From Mycobacterium sp. (GTDB lineage: Bacteria; Actinomycetota; Actinomycetes; Mycobacteriales; Mycobacteriaceae): a stretch of 64,000 nt of DNA. This document shows, in pieces, positions 1 through 8,451 of this stretch; within the stretch, counting starts at the first letter, position 1, and each line of letters begins with the position of its first letter. The position numbers and the translations under genes are program-made. A model generated the notes under the pieces. That model worked only from the letters and a program-made list of their open reading frames with translations, had not been told where the DNA came from and ran no database searches. The stretch spans positions 45,698 through 109,697 of the forward strand of contig JACPVR010000003.1 of NCBI GenBank assembly GCA_016197405.1, given 5' to 3'.

Positions 1-1
1 C

Positions 2-625
2 GCGGTATACGGCTACGGTGGCGTCAAACTGCTGGAGCGCCAGCTCGACCTGCTGCTCAGTGGGCGGACCCTGTTGTGGCGGGGGATAGCGCAGATGAAC
101 CAGCTGATGATGCGCAAAGTGCCCTATCGCAATGAGATCGACTTGGTCGGCCGCATCGCGTTCCGGGAACTGGACTATGTGGGCCAGCCCGACGGCCTGC
201 CGCTCGATCCGTCGGAGTCCATGCAGGAGCTGTGGGTGCAAAGCACCGAAGCTGCAACCGAATTCGAGGCCGAACCCTACGATCTGGTGTCCGAGATGCC
301 GCGTTTCGGCTGGCCGACAGTGGTGCTGTCGGGTGGCCGGGACCTCACCACGCCGCCTGCGGTGGCCGCCCGCGTCGCCGCCCTGATCCCGGACGCTGTG
401 CTGGTCGAACTGCCGACCGCCGCGCACAGCGTGCTCGATTTCCGGGAACGGGCAGCGATCGAGATCATCACCGCGGTGCGCAACGGTGAGCGGGACTCGC
501 TACCGGCGCGCGCCGCCGAACTCGATGCGCTGCCGGCGCATCCGGCGTTACGGCTGCTGATGTCGGCGATAGCTGCGGCCGCAGTGGTGGAGAACGCCTT
601 GCCGCCACTGCCGGCTACTTCATGA
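2..625 (+). CDS. alpha/beta hydrolase, C-terminal part (5' end outside window)
   Basis: The reading frame is open from base 2, so the true start lies upstream and only about 207 C-terminal residues are visible. The end of an alpha/beta hydrolase fold can be read: a strand and turn carrying the acid residue (VVLSGGRDLTTPP) and about 50 residues later the catalytic His (ELPTAAHS). This spacing is usual for proline iminopeptidase-like and related serine hydrolases; the nucleophile elbow is off the edge. The last 11 bases overlap the 3' end of the convergent oppA gene. Substrate cannot be inferred from this fragment. Confidence 0.8.
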   Translation, partial: AVYGYGGVKLLERQLDLLLSGRTLLWRGIAQMNQLMMRKVPYRNEIDLVGRIAFRELDYVGQPDGLPLDPSESMQELWVQSTEAATEFEAEPYDLVSEMPRFGWPTVVLSGGRDLTTPPAVAARVAALIPDAVLVELPTAAHSVLDFRERAAIEIITAVRNGERDSLPARAAELDALPAHPALRLLMSAIAAAAVVENALPPLPATS

Positions 626-2273
626 AGCCGATCTTGGTGTAGTCCAGATCACCGATACCGGCCGGGCCGAAGTTGGCCAGGTTGGCGCGCAGCGCCACAT
701 TGCCCGGACTTTGAGTCAACGGCAGGCTGAAGCCGATGGCCCACAGCAGCTTGTCCAGCTCGTTGGCGTGCTCGCGGGCCTTGGCCGGATCCAGCTCAGA
801 GAGCGTCTGTTCGATCTTGGCGTCGATCTCGGGGCTGCTGATCTTGCCGAAGTTGCTGTCACCGCCGGTCGCGAAGATCTGGGTCAGGCTCGACAGCGCG
901 AAAGCATCGCCACTCCAGGCGAATTGCGCCATGTCGAAGTTGCCCGGCGTGACGTACTGAGTGAACAGCGAACCACCTGCGACCGGCTCCAGCTGCAGGT
1001 TGACCCCGATCTGTGCCAGGTTGTTCTGCGCGATCTGGCCGATCTGCCGGGTGCTCTGGGCGTCGTAGAACACGTCCCGGATCACCAGCGGTTTACCGTC
1101 TTTGGCGCGGAACTGGCCGTTCTGCTTCCACCCCAGCTCGTCGAGCTCGCGTTTGGCGGCTTCCGGATCGAACGGCGTGCCATTGTCCTGGTAGCCCTCC
1201 TGGCCGGCCACGTAGATGTGATTGTTCAGTGGGACGGGTTTGTCGACCATGCCGCGCTGGGTGATATCGGCGATGGCTTGCCGGTCAATACCTTTGGCGA
1301 CCGCCAGGCGCAGTTTCGGGTCGGCCAGTATCGAGCCGGGGGCGCCGTTGAAGGTGAAGTGGTAGTAGTACGGCGCCGATGCGCGGCGGATGGCGATGCC
1401 CGGTATACGTCGCGCGATGGTCAGATCGTCCAGGTTCTGCATCGCCACGGCGTCGATGGCGTTGTTCTGCAGCGCCGGCAGGCGCGCGGCGTCATCGAGC
1501 ACGGTGTAGCTGATCGAGTTGAGCAGCGGCGGGGTGCCCCACCATTTCGGGTTGCGTGTCAGTGTGATTCGCTGCGCGCCCTTGTCGAGGCCGGTGACGA
1601 TGAACGGGCCCGCCGAGGGCCCGGGCGCATCGCGCATGGCCTTGTTGAACGCCTCCGGCGTCGACGTCATCGACTTCGGGAACAGCATGCCGTTACCGGC
1701 GAACATGGCCTTCCAGTCCGCGAAATGCTTGGCGAAGGTGATGACGGCCTGCCGGTCGTCGACTCCCTTGGTCACCGAGGCGACCCGCTCGCTGCCATTG
1801 GGGGAGGAGATCAGATAGGCGGGATCGGTGCCCTTGGTGGCGTTGATCTGGGAGGCGATGTCCTCCCAGGTGATCGGGGTTCCGTCGGACCAGACGGCCT
1901 TCGGGTTGATGGTGTAGGTGACTTCCTGCGGATCGGTCTTGGTCAGCTCGACATCGGTGAAGTAGTCGTGGTTGACGGTGGTGCTGCCGTCGGGCGCGAT
2001 GATGAAAGCCCGCGGCATGGTGGGGCGCAGCAGCCCGCCGACCTCGCCGTCGCTGTCGATGTTCATGCTGTTGAAGTTGTTGGGGTAACCGGTCAGCGCC
2101 AACCGCAGGTCGCCGCCGTCGCGCAGGGTCGACGGGTCCTGCGGGTTGATGTCGTTGGTGGCGCCGACCTCGGCGTTGCCGCCCGGGGCGGGCGGTGCCG
2201 TGTTGTCGCTCGAACAACCGGCCAGCAACAGTGCGGCCGCCAGCAGCGCGGACCCGTAGCGTCGAAGCGTCAT
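615..2273 (-). CDS. oppA: OppA-like peptide-binding lipoprotein of ABC importer
   Basis: Family 5 extracellular solute-binding protein, 552 residues, which captures peptides outside the membrane and delivers them to OppBC. The N-terminus is a lipoprotein signal: basic start, hydrophobic stretch and lipobox LLAGC with Cys20 as the lipidation site, followed by a Ser/Asp linker. The body has features of DppA/OppA proteins, such as AVWSDGTPITWED near residue 125. It is the last gene of the minus-strand oppB-oppC-oppD-oppA set, 24 bp after oppD. Position next to canA and cysD matches M. tuberculosis Rv1280c. The M. tuberculosis system has been reported to import glutathione and small peptides; that this copy does so is inference. 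Confidence 0.9.
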   Translation of the reverse strand: MTLRRYGSALLAAALLLAGCSSDNTAPPAPGGNAEVGATNDINPQDPSTLRDGGDLRLALTGYPNNFNSMNIDSDGEVGGLLRPTMPRAFIIAPDGSTTVNHDYFTDVELTKTDPQEVTYTINPKAVWSDGTPITWEDIASQINATKGTDPAYLISSPNGSERVASVTKGVDDRQAVITFAKHFADWKAMFAGNGMLFPKSMTSTPEAFNKAMRDAPGPSAGPFIVTGLDKGAQRITLTRNPKWWGTPPLLNSISYTVLDDAARLPALQNNAIDAVAMQNLDDLTIARRIPGIAIRRASAPYYYHFTFNGAPGSILADPKLRLAVAKGIDRQAIADITQRGMVDKPVPLNNHIYVAGQEGYQDNGTPFDPEAAKRELDELGWKQNGQFRAKDGKPLVIRDVFYDAQSTRQIGQIAQNNLAQIGVNLQLEPVAGGSLFTQYVTPGNFDMAQFAWSGDAFALSSLTQIFATGGDSNFGKISSPEIDAKIEQTLSELDPAKAREHANELDKLLWAIGFSLPLTQSPGNVALRANLANFGPAGIGDLDYTKIGFMK

Positions 2274-2297
2274 GAGCTCCGATGCTAACCCGATCCG

Positions 2298-4151
2298 CTA
2301 GCCCGACGGCGGTGTCGGCTGCGGAACCGCCGCGAGCAGTTTGCGGGTGTAGGGGTGCGTCGGGTTGGCGAACACCTGATCGGCGTCGCCCTGTTCGACG
2401 ATGACACCGGAGTTCATCACCGCGACCCGGTGCGCCAGATGCTTGACCACCGACAGGTCGTGGCTGACGAAAAGGTAGGACAGGCCGAACTGCTGCTGCA
2501 GGTCGAGCAGCAGGTTGACGATGCCGGCCTGGATCGAGACGTCCAGCGCCGACACCGGTTCGTCGAGGGCGAGGATCTTCGGCTGCAGCGCCAGTGCCCG
2601 CGCGATCCCGATGCGCTGTTTCTGGCCACCGGAGAATTCGCCGGGGTAGCGGGTGGCGTCGGCGGTGCGCAGCCCGACGATATCGAGCAGTTCGGCGACT
2701 CGCCGGTCAAGGTCTTTCTTGTTGAAACCGTTGGCCTGTAACGGTTCTGCCAAAAGCTCGAAAACCGGCAGCCGGGGATCGAGCGAGGCGACCGGGTCCT
2801 GGAACACCACCTGCAGATCCCGGCGTAGTGCGCGGCGCCGGGTGTTGTCGGCGGTTGCGACGTCGGTGCCGAGTATTTCGATGGAGCCCGACTGCGGGCG
2901 GGTCAGTTCCAGGATCTCGTGCAGCGTCGTCGACTTGCCCGAGCCGGATTCGCCGACGATTGCCAGCGTCTGTCCGGCGAGCAGCTCGAAGCTCACACCG
3001 TCGACGGCGCGCACCTCGCCGACGGTCCGGCGGAACACCACCCCTTTGGTGAGCTGATAGGTCCGCACGAGATCCCGCACTCGCAGTACGACCTCACCGG
3101 TCGAAGCGACGGCGTCGGCGGTGTCGGTGACGGTGGCCACCTGATAGATGTCGGCCGCGCTGCGCCCGGCGACGTCGTCGGTGCGGATACAGGCCGCCAG
3201 GTGTGCATTCGCACTGCTGGGGTCGCCTACCGCTCGCAGGTCCGGCTCGGCACTGCGGCAGTCGTCGACGGCCAGCGGGCAGCGCGGCGCGAACGGACAT
3301 CCGGGATCCAGTCCCGCCAGGGTGGGCGGTGCTCCGGGAATCGGCACCAGCCGGGTGCCCTGCGCTGCGTCCAGCCGCGGAACCGAGCCCAACAGGCCTG
3401 CGGTGTAGGGCATCCGGCGGTCGGCATACAAGGTGGGCACCGTGGCGGATTCGACGATGCGTCCGCCGTACATCACCAGGGCCCGGTCGGCGAACTCCGC
3501 GACCACACCGAGGTCGTGGGTGATGATCAGCACGCCCGCGCCGGTGACATCCCGAGCCGTCTTGAGCACATCGAGGATCTGCGCCTGCACCGTGACATCG
3601 AGGGCCGTCGTCGGCTCATCGCAGATCAGCAGGTCCGGGTCGTTGGCGATGGCGATGGCGATGACGACGCGCTGGCGCTCACCGCCGGACAACTCGTGCG
3701 GGAAGGAACGCGCCCGCCGTTCGGGTTGTCCGATGCCCACCAGCTCGAGGAGTTCGACGGCACGCTTTCGGGCCGCGGCTTTGCCCAGCTTGTGCTGGTG
3801 GACGGTGATCGCCTCGGCGATCTGGTCGCCGACGGTGAAGACCGGCGTCAGCGCCGACATCGGGTCCTGGAACACCATGCCGATCGAGGCGCCGCGGAAC
3901 CGTGACATCTGCTTATCGGATATGCCGAGCAGTTCCTGGCCGTGCAGCCGCACCGACCCGGTGACATCGGCATAGTCGGGCAACAGCCCCATGACGGCCA
4001 TCGCGGTCGCCGACTTGCCGGAGCCGGATTCGCCGACGACGGCCACGACTTCGCCGGGTTCGACGCGCAGGCTGACACCGCGGACGGCGGTCACCGGGGT
4101 GGTGTCGGTGGGGAAGGTGACGGCCAGATCGGTCACTTCGAGCAGGCTCAC
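2298..4151 (-). CDS. oppD: OppD-like ABC transporter ATPase, two fused nucleotide-binding domains
   Basis: A 617-residue protein with two complete ABC ATPase domains, equal to OppD plus OppF in other bacteria. The first domain has Walker A GESGSGKS at 40-47, signature LSGGERQR near 154 and Walker B ending in DE near 178. The second has Walker A at 400-407, signature FSGGQKQR and a Walker B with DEP. The end of the first half carries the oligopeptide-transporter motif with Cys285, Cys291 and Cys298 plus Cys321, the spacing reported to hold an iron-sulfur cluster in M. tuberculosis OppD. It overlaps oppC by 4 bp (translational coupling). It powers peptide import at the inner face of the membrane. 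Confidence 0.93.
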   Translation of the reverse strand: MSLLEVTDLAVTFPTDTTPVTAVRGVSLRVEPGEVVAVVGESGSGKSATAMAVMGLLPDYADVTGSVRLHGQELLGISDKQMSRFRGASIGMVFQDPMSALTPVFTVGDQIAEAITVHQHKLGKAAARKRAVELLELVGIGQPERRARSFPHELSGGERQRVVIAIAIANDPDLLICDEPTTALDVTVQAQILDVLKTARDVTGAGVLIITHDLGVVAEFADRALVMYGGRIVESATVPTLYADRRMPYTAGLLGSVPRLDAAQGTRLVPIPGAPPTLAGLDPGCPFAPRCPLAVDDCRSAEPDLRAVGDPSSANAHLAACIRTDDVAGRSAADIYQVATVTDTADAVASTGEVVLRVRDLVRTYQLTKGVVFRRTVGEVRAVDGVSFELLAGQTLAIVGESGSGKSTTLHEILELTRPQSGSIEILGTDVATADNTRRRALRRDLQVVFQDPVASLDPRLPVFELLAEPLQANGFNKKDLDRRVAELLDIVGLRTADATRYPGEFSGGQKQRIGIARALALQPKILALDEPVSALDVSIQAGIVNLLLDLQQQFGLSYLFVSHDLSVVKHLAHRVAVMNSGVIVEQGDADQVFANPTHPYTRKLLAAVPQPTPPSG

Positions 4152-5038
4152 CGGCTGCCCCGCAGCCGCCGCAGGCTTCCCGATCCGGGATCCACGGCAT
4201 CGCGCAGTCCGTCACCGATCAGGTTGGCGCACAGCACTATCAGTACCAGCACCCCGGCCGGGAACAGGAAGACCCACGGGTAGGTGGTGGCCGACGGCGT
4301 GCCGTCGGCGATCAGGGTGCCCAGTGACACGTCGGGCGGTTGCACGCCGAATCCCAGGAAGCTGAGTCCGGTTTCGGCCAGAATCGCGATCCCGACGTTG
4401 AGCGCGGTGTCGATGATCAGGATCGACGCCACGTTGGGCAGGATGTGCCGGGTGATGATCTGGCGGCTCGGCACCCCCATATAACGTGCGGCGCTGACGT
4501 ATTCGCGGTCGCGCAAGCTCATCGTCAGTCCACGGACCATGCGTGAGCTGATCATCCAGCTGAACGCCGCCAGCAGCAGGATCAGCGTGATGACGGCACC
4601 CGATTGCCGGATCCGCGGTGTGACGATGGCGATCAGGATGAAACTCGGGACCACCAACAACAGGTCGACGAGCCACATCAGGCCGCGATCCCGCCAGCCG
4701 CCGAAGTATCCCGATATGGTGCCGAACGTCGCGGCGACCGCCGTCGAGATGAATGCCACGCACGCCCCGATGAGCATGGATTTCTGCATACCGCGCAGCG
4801 TCTGGGCGAACAGATCCTGGCCCAGCCCGTTGGTGCCGAACCAATGCGTCGTCGACGGCGGTTGCTGCAGGTTGTAGTAGTCCAGATCGGTGTAGGAGTA
4901 GGGCAGCAGTGGTGGCACCGCGTAGCAGGCGACGAACAACAGCACCAGCAGCGCCAGTGCTGCCATTGCGGGCCGGTTGCGCCGGAATCGCCGCCACACC
5001 AGGGTGCGTCGTGACGCGAAAACCGTCGGCTCGCTCAT
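4148..5038 (-). CDS. oppC: OppC-like peptide ABC transporter permease
   Basis: A 296-residue membrane permease of the binding-protein-dependent type. The chosen start ([18 protein letters not shown]) overlaps the oppB stop by 4 bases (ATGA), and a basic N-terminus precedes the first membrane helix ([19 protein letters not shown]). Several further hydrophobic segments follow, with the EAA loop region around '[18 protein letters not shown]', which docks onto OppD. An open frame continues upstream of this Met but only as antisense-like sequence within oppB, so the short form is preferred. Length fits the family (about 290). Confidence 0.92.
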   Translation of the reverse strand: MSEPTVFASRRTLVWRRFRRNRPAMAALALLVLLFVACYAVPPLLPYSYTDLDYYNLQQPPSTTHWFGTNGLGQDLFAQTLRGMQKSMLIGACVAFISTAVAATFGTISGYFGGWRDRGLMWLVDLLLVVPSFILIAIVTPRIRQSGAVITLILLLAAFSWMISSRMVRGLTMSLRDREYVSAARYMGVPSRQIITRHILPNVASILIIDTALNVGIAILAETGLSFLGFGVQPPDVSLGTLIADGTPSATTYPWVFLFPAGVLVLIVLCANLIGDGLRDAVDPGSGSLRRLRGSR

Positions 5039-6012
5039 GAGACCCGCACCCGGGGATCGAGGATGGCATAGATGACATCGGACAACAGCCCCGCGAGCAG
5101 CACCACGGCGCCGGTGAACACCGCGACCGCGGCGATGATGTTGGTGTCCTGGTTGGCGATGCCTTGCACCACCCATTCGCCGATACCGTGCCAGCCGAAG
5201 ATCTTCTCGACGAAAACCGAGCCGGTGACGACGCCCGCGAGGCCGTAGGCGAACAGCGTGGCCATCGGGATCAGCGCGGTCCGCAGGCCGTGTTTGAACA
5301 ATGCCTGGCGCCGGGTCAGGCCCTTGGCGCGGGCGGTCCGGATGAAATCCTGGTTGAGCACGTCGAGCATGGCGTTGCGCTGGTAGCGGCTGTAGCCGGC
5401 GGCCGCTCCCAGGATGAGTGTGAACGTCGGCAGGGCCAGGTGTTGCATCCGGTCGGCGAACTGGCTCCAGGCGTCGGGCGCGGTCATCGGCGAGGTTTCG
5501 CCGGTGTATTCGAAAAGCTGAACGCCCAGAATCGAATTGACGCGCAGCGCCGCCAGGATGAGCAGGTTGGCGATCACGAACGTCGGTGCGCTGATGACCA
5601 GCAGTGAGGCCACCGTGATGACGCGGTCGGACAGCCGGTATTGCCGGATCGCGCTCCAGGCGCCGACCACCACGCCGGTGATCGCGCCGACGACGCTGCC
5701 GATGATGAGCAGCCGCAGGCTGACCCCGATGCGTCGCCACAACTCCTCGGCCACCGGTTGGCCTTGGACCGTGGTGCCGAAGTCGCCGTGCACCGCGCCC
5801 GCCACCCAGTGCGCGTAGCGCAGCGGTATCGGCTTGTCGAGATCGAGTTCGGCAGCCTTGGCCGCGATGACGGCCTCCGGGGGCCGCGGGTTGCGCTGCT
5901 GCAGGCTCTCCAGTGGCGAGAAGGACACCGACGTCAGGCAGAAGGTCAGGAACGACGCCAGGAACAGCAGCACCACGTAGTTGAGCAGCCGGCGCGCCAG
6001 GAAGCGCGTCAT
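5035..6012 (-). CDS. oppB: OppB-like peptide ABC transporter permease
   Basis: A 325-residue permease, first gene of the minus-strand opp operon. The N-terminus has one membrane helix (NYVVLLFLASFLTFCLTS) followed by an extracytoplasmic domain with the conserved 'LDLDKPIPLRYAHWV' element, then several helices and the EAA loop (QDFIRTARAKGLTRRQ). Length equals that remembered for M. tuberculosis OppB. It forms the peptide channel with OppC. The operon promoter must lie in the 147 bp shared with divergent canA. Confidence 0.93.
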   Translation of the reverse strand: MTRFLARRLLNYVVLLFLASFLTFCLTSVSFSPLESLQQRNPRPPEAVIAAKAAELDLDKPIPLRYAHWVAGAVHGDFGTTVQGQPVAEELWRRIGVSLRLLIIGSVVGAITGVVVGAWSAIRQYRLSDRVITVASLLVISAPTFVIANLLILAALRVNSILGVQLFEYTGETSPMTAPDAWSQFADRMQHLALPTFTLILGAAAGYSRYQRNAMLDVLNQDFIRTARAKGLTRRQALFKHGLRTALIPMATLFAYGLAGVVTGSVFVEKIFGWHGIGEWVVQGIANQDTNIIAAVAVFTGAVVLLAGLLSDVIYAILDPRVRVS

Positions 6013-6159
6013 CCGGTGCCCTTCCGTGTGTGCCGCATCCGCACAGGGTAGGAGATGGTTCTGGACCGCCGCCGCTCGACGCGCTGCGCGGGCACCCGTT
6101 GGGATCAGCGTGATCGAAGGCGCTGGAGCCGTGCCGAGTGGCTGTTAGCGTCGAAACTC
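6013..6159. other. Divergent intergenic region oppB/canA
   Basis: These 147 bp separate the start codons of the two divergent units and must hold promoters for both. I see no convincing -35/-10 pair, no strong palindrome and no convincing Shine-Dalgarno sequence directly in front of the canA ATG. Confidence 0.4.
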
Positions 6160-6651
6160 ATGACCGTCACCGATGAGTATCTGGCCAACAACGCGAAGTA
6201 CGTCGAGACGTTCACGGGCCCGCTGCCGCTGCCGCCGAGCAAGCATGTGGCCGTCGTGGCGTGCATGGACGCCCGACTCGACGTCTACCGGATCCTCGGC
6301 CTCGGCGACGGTGAGGCGCATGTGATCCGCAATGCCGGCGGCGTCGTCACCGACGACGAGATCCGCTCGTTGGCCATCAGCCAGCGGCTGCTTGGCACCC
6401 GCGAGATCATCCTGATCCACCACACCGATTGCGGCATGCTGACCTTCACCGACGACGGTTTCAAGAAGGCCATCCAGGACGAGACGGGGATCAAGCCGGA
6501 GTGGGCGGCCGAGTCATTCCCCGATGTGGACGAGGACGTGCGCCAGTCACTGCGCCGGATCGAGGCCAGCCCGTTCGTCACCCTGCACGAATCCCTGCGG
6601 GGTTTCGTCTTCGACGTGGCCACCGGCAAGCTCAACGAGGTCACCCTCTAG
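6160..6651 (+). CDS. canA: beta-carbonic anhydrase
   Basis: Zinc enzyme converting carbon dioxide and water to bicarbonate. The 163-residue length and sequence closely match M. tuberculosis Rv1284 as I recall it. Zinc ligands and partners of the beta class are all present: Cys35, Asp37 and Arg39 in CMDARLD, then His88 and Cys91 in HHTDCGM. A longer open frame exists upstream, but the start at MTVTDEYLANN fits the family length and leaves nothing foreign at the N-terminus. It sits between the opp importer and the sulfate activation genes, as in M. tuberculosis, and is followed at once by a long perfect palindrome. Confidence 0.96.
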   Translation: MTVTDEYLANNAKYVETFTGPLPLPPSKHVAVVACMDARLDVYRILGLGDGEAHVIRNAGGVVTDDEIRSLAISQRLLGTREIILIHHTDCGMLTFTDDGFKKAIQDETGIKPEWAAESFPDVDEDVRQSLRRIEASPFVTLHESLRGFVFDVATGKLNEVTL

Positions 6652-6652
6652 C

Positions 6653-6701
6653 GATTTGGGCGTGTTACGCCACGCTCCGCGTGGCGTAACACGCCCAAAT
6701 C
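6653..6701. terminator. Long perfect palindrome between convergent canA and GIY-YIG gene
   Basis: A 23-bp perfect inverted repeat (arms 6653-6675 and 6679-6701) with a 3-base loop starts one base after the canA stop codon and ends 4 bases before the stop codon of the convergent gene. No U tract follows, which is usual for mycobacterial hairpin terminators. It can serve as a bidirectional terminator. The length and perfection are unusual. Confidence 0.75.
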
Positions 6702-6705
6702 ACGG

Positions 6706-7338
6706 CTAGTTCCACTCGGCGAGCACGCGCATCTTGGCGGCCTTCGCCGCAGCTTCGCGCCGGAGCCGCATCAGCTCGGGTGCGAAGGCATTGCGCTCGT
6801 TGTGCTGATAGTTCAGCGGTAGATCCAGTGCAGCGATCAGCTTGGCTTCGAGGTGCCACGGCTCGGGATGAACCTTCCAGGACACCGTGGCGTTCTCGGC
6901 CATCCACGCAGAAAGCACCGCTTCACCGTCGGCAAAGGTCTGCCGCTTGCCCGACCCGATCCGGCGCAGGGCGAACCCGAGTTGGTGGCCGAGCAGCACA
7001 CCCAGCGATTTACGCAGCGGGGAGCCTTCCGCGTTCGCGGAGCCGGCGCCGAAGTGGTAACGGGTGCGTTTGCGGATGTCCTGGGGCATCGCCGGCTTGC
7101 CGTCGGTCCGCGGCGGTCCGGGGCTGATCCCCACATACAGCAGTGTCCAGCCGTCGCGCTGTTCGCAGCCGGAGACGTCGATATCCCCGGGGATCTCCCG
7201 GAACCACCAGCCGCAGGCTCCCGATTCGGCAGGGATCGGACTGGGCTCGGCGAATATCTCTTCGCAGGTATGGCGTTTGGCCGCAAGGAAATTCACGACG
7301 GTGTTTTCCCTGCGCTTCGCGGACATCGACTCGGCCAT
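6706..7338 (-). CDS. GIY-YIG-like nuclease domain protein
   Basis: A 210-residue protein from the chosen Met (MAESMSAKRR). The core shows an altered GIY-YIG element (WTLLYVGISP), an Arg-rich helix (DIRKRTRYHF) and a Glu in 'HPEPWHLEAKLI', an arrangement I recognise from a small actinobacterial GIY-YIG family of unknown role. Such domains cut DNA; this family's target is not known to me. An open frame extends 79 residues upstream into the cysD control region, but its composition looks non-coding, so the internal Met is preferred (a further Met lies 4 codons on). It faces canA and is transcribed away from cysD. Confidence 0.7.
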   Translation of the reverse strand: MAESMSAKRRENTVVNFLAAKRHTCEEIFAEPSPIPAESGACGWWFREIPGDIDVSGCEQRDGWTLLYVGISPGPPRTDGKPAMPQDIRKRTRYHFGAGSANAEGSPLRKSLGVLLGHQLGFALRRIGSGKRQTFADGEAVLSAWMAENATVSWKVHPEPWHLEAKLIAALDLPLNYQHNERNAFAPELMRLRREAAAKAAKMRVLAEWN

Positions 7339-7521
7339 GGAGCTGAGCGTAGTCGCAGGCAGGTCCACCGGCTCACGGCATTTGCGGCCATCCTCGCGAT
7401 ATCGCCGGGCGGGTGCGCGTGGCGTAGGGAGGCACGTCGTTGACATCGCGACGTATCGCTGGTTCCATACTGGGTTATACCAATTAACTTGGTCAGATCG
7501 ACCAACTTTGCAAGGAAGCGT
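7339..7521. promoter_or_regulatory. cysD control region with alternating half-sites
   Basis: The 183-bp gap between the divergent GIY-YIG gene and cysD. TTGACA at 7440-7445 is a possible -35 element. Downstream, half-sites alternate in orientation: TGGGT 7471-7475, ACCAA 7479-7483, TTGGTC 7489-7494 and GACCAA 7500-7505, forming two overlapping dyads at a roughly ten-base pitch. AAGGAAG at 7512-7518 is a good ribosome binding site 3 bases before the cysD ATG and decides that start. The pattern fits a repressor site blocking cysDNC transcription; the Rrf2-type protein encoded at 11681 is the obvious candidate. Confidence 0.55.
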
Positions 7522-8451
7522 ATGACGACTCCAGTCGCGAGCCAACCGGCCGCCGGTCAGTACGAGCTGAGCCACCTTCGATCACTCGAAGCCGAGGCCA
7601 TCCACATCATCCGGGAGGTGGCGGCCGAGTTCGAACGGCCGGTCCTGCTGTTCTCCGGTGGCAAGGACTCCATCGTCATGCTGGCGCTGGCCATCAAGGC
7701 CTTCGCCCCGGGACGGTTGCCGTTCCCGGTCATGCACGTCGACACCGGCCACAACTTCGACGAGGTCATCGCCACCCGCGACGCCCTGGTGGCCCAGCAC
7801 GGCCTGCGCCTGGTGGTGGCCAGCGTGGAGGAGGACATCGCCGCCGGCCGCGTCGTCGACAACGGTCCGTCGCGTAACCCGCTGCAGACCGTGACCCTGC
7901 TGCGCGCCATCCGCGAGAACAAGTTCGACGCCGCATTCGGTGGCGCCCGCCGCGACGAGGAGAAGGCCCGCGCCAAGGAGCGGGTTTTCAGCTTCCGCGA
8001 CGAGTTCGGCCAATGGGATCCCAAGGCCCAGCGTCCCGAGCTGTGGAACCTCTACAACGGCAGGCACCGCAAGGGTGAGCACATCCGGGTCTTCCCGCTG
8101 TCGAACTGGACCGAGTACGACATCTGGGCCTACATCGGCGCCGAGAACATCACGCTGCCCGGCATCTACTACGCACACACCCGCCCGGTGTTCGCCCGCG
8201 ACGGGATGCTGCTGGCGGTGCACGAGTTCATGCAGCCCCGCGACGACGAAGAGGTCTTCGAGACCTCGGTGCGGTTCCGCACCGTCGGCGACGTCACCTG
8301 CACGGGCTGCGTGGAATCGACCGCGGCCACCGTCGACGAGGTGATCGCCGAGACCGCGGTATCGCGACTGACCGAACGAGGCGCGACCCGCGCCGATGAC
8401 CGGATCTCCGAGGCCGGTATGGAAGACCGCAAGCGGGAGGGCTACTTCTGA
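7522..8451 (+). CDS. cysD: sulfate adenylyltransferase subunit 2
   Basis: Catalytic subunit of ATP sulfurylase, which makes adenosine 5'-phosphosulfate (APS) from ATP and sulfate, first step of sulfate assimilation. The 309-residue protein belongs to the PAPS reductase/PP-loop family; the PP-loop SGGKDS sits near residue 47 (VLLFSGGKDSIVML), followed by MHVDTGHNFDEV and the Arg-rich GGARRDEEKARAKERVFS segment. Start chosen at the ATG preceded by AAGGAAG. It ends in TGATG, sharing one base with cysNC, so the two subunits are translationally coupled. Confidence 0.97.
   Translation: MTTPVASQPAAGQYELSHLRSLEAEAIHIIREVAAEFERPVLLFSGGKDSIVMLALAIKAFAPGRLPFPVMHVDTGHNFDEVIATRDALVAQHGLRLVVASVEEDIAAGRVVDNGPSRNPLQTVTLLRAIRENKFDAAFGGARRDEEKARAKERVFSFRDEFGQWDPKAQRPELWNLYNGRHRKGEHIRVFPLSNWTEYDIWAYIGAENITLPGIYYAHTRPVFARDGMLLAVHEFMQPRDDEEVFETSVRFRTVGDVTCTGCVESTAATVDEVIAETAVSRLTERGATRADDRISEAGMEDRKREGYF

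Noticed and set aside
711..2288. 525-codon open frame on the plus strand antisense to oppA
   Set aside because: High-GC codon bias of oppA keeps the opposite strand open. The translation is Arg/Asp/Val/Gly-rich with no domain, and oppA is clearly real.
7339..7521. SAM or other riboswitch upstream of cysD
   Set aside because: No known aptamer core could be traced; the dyads are short DNA half-sites rather than an RNA fold.
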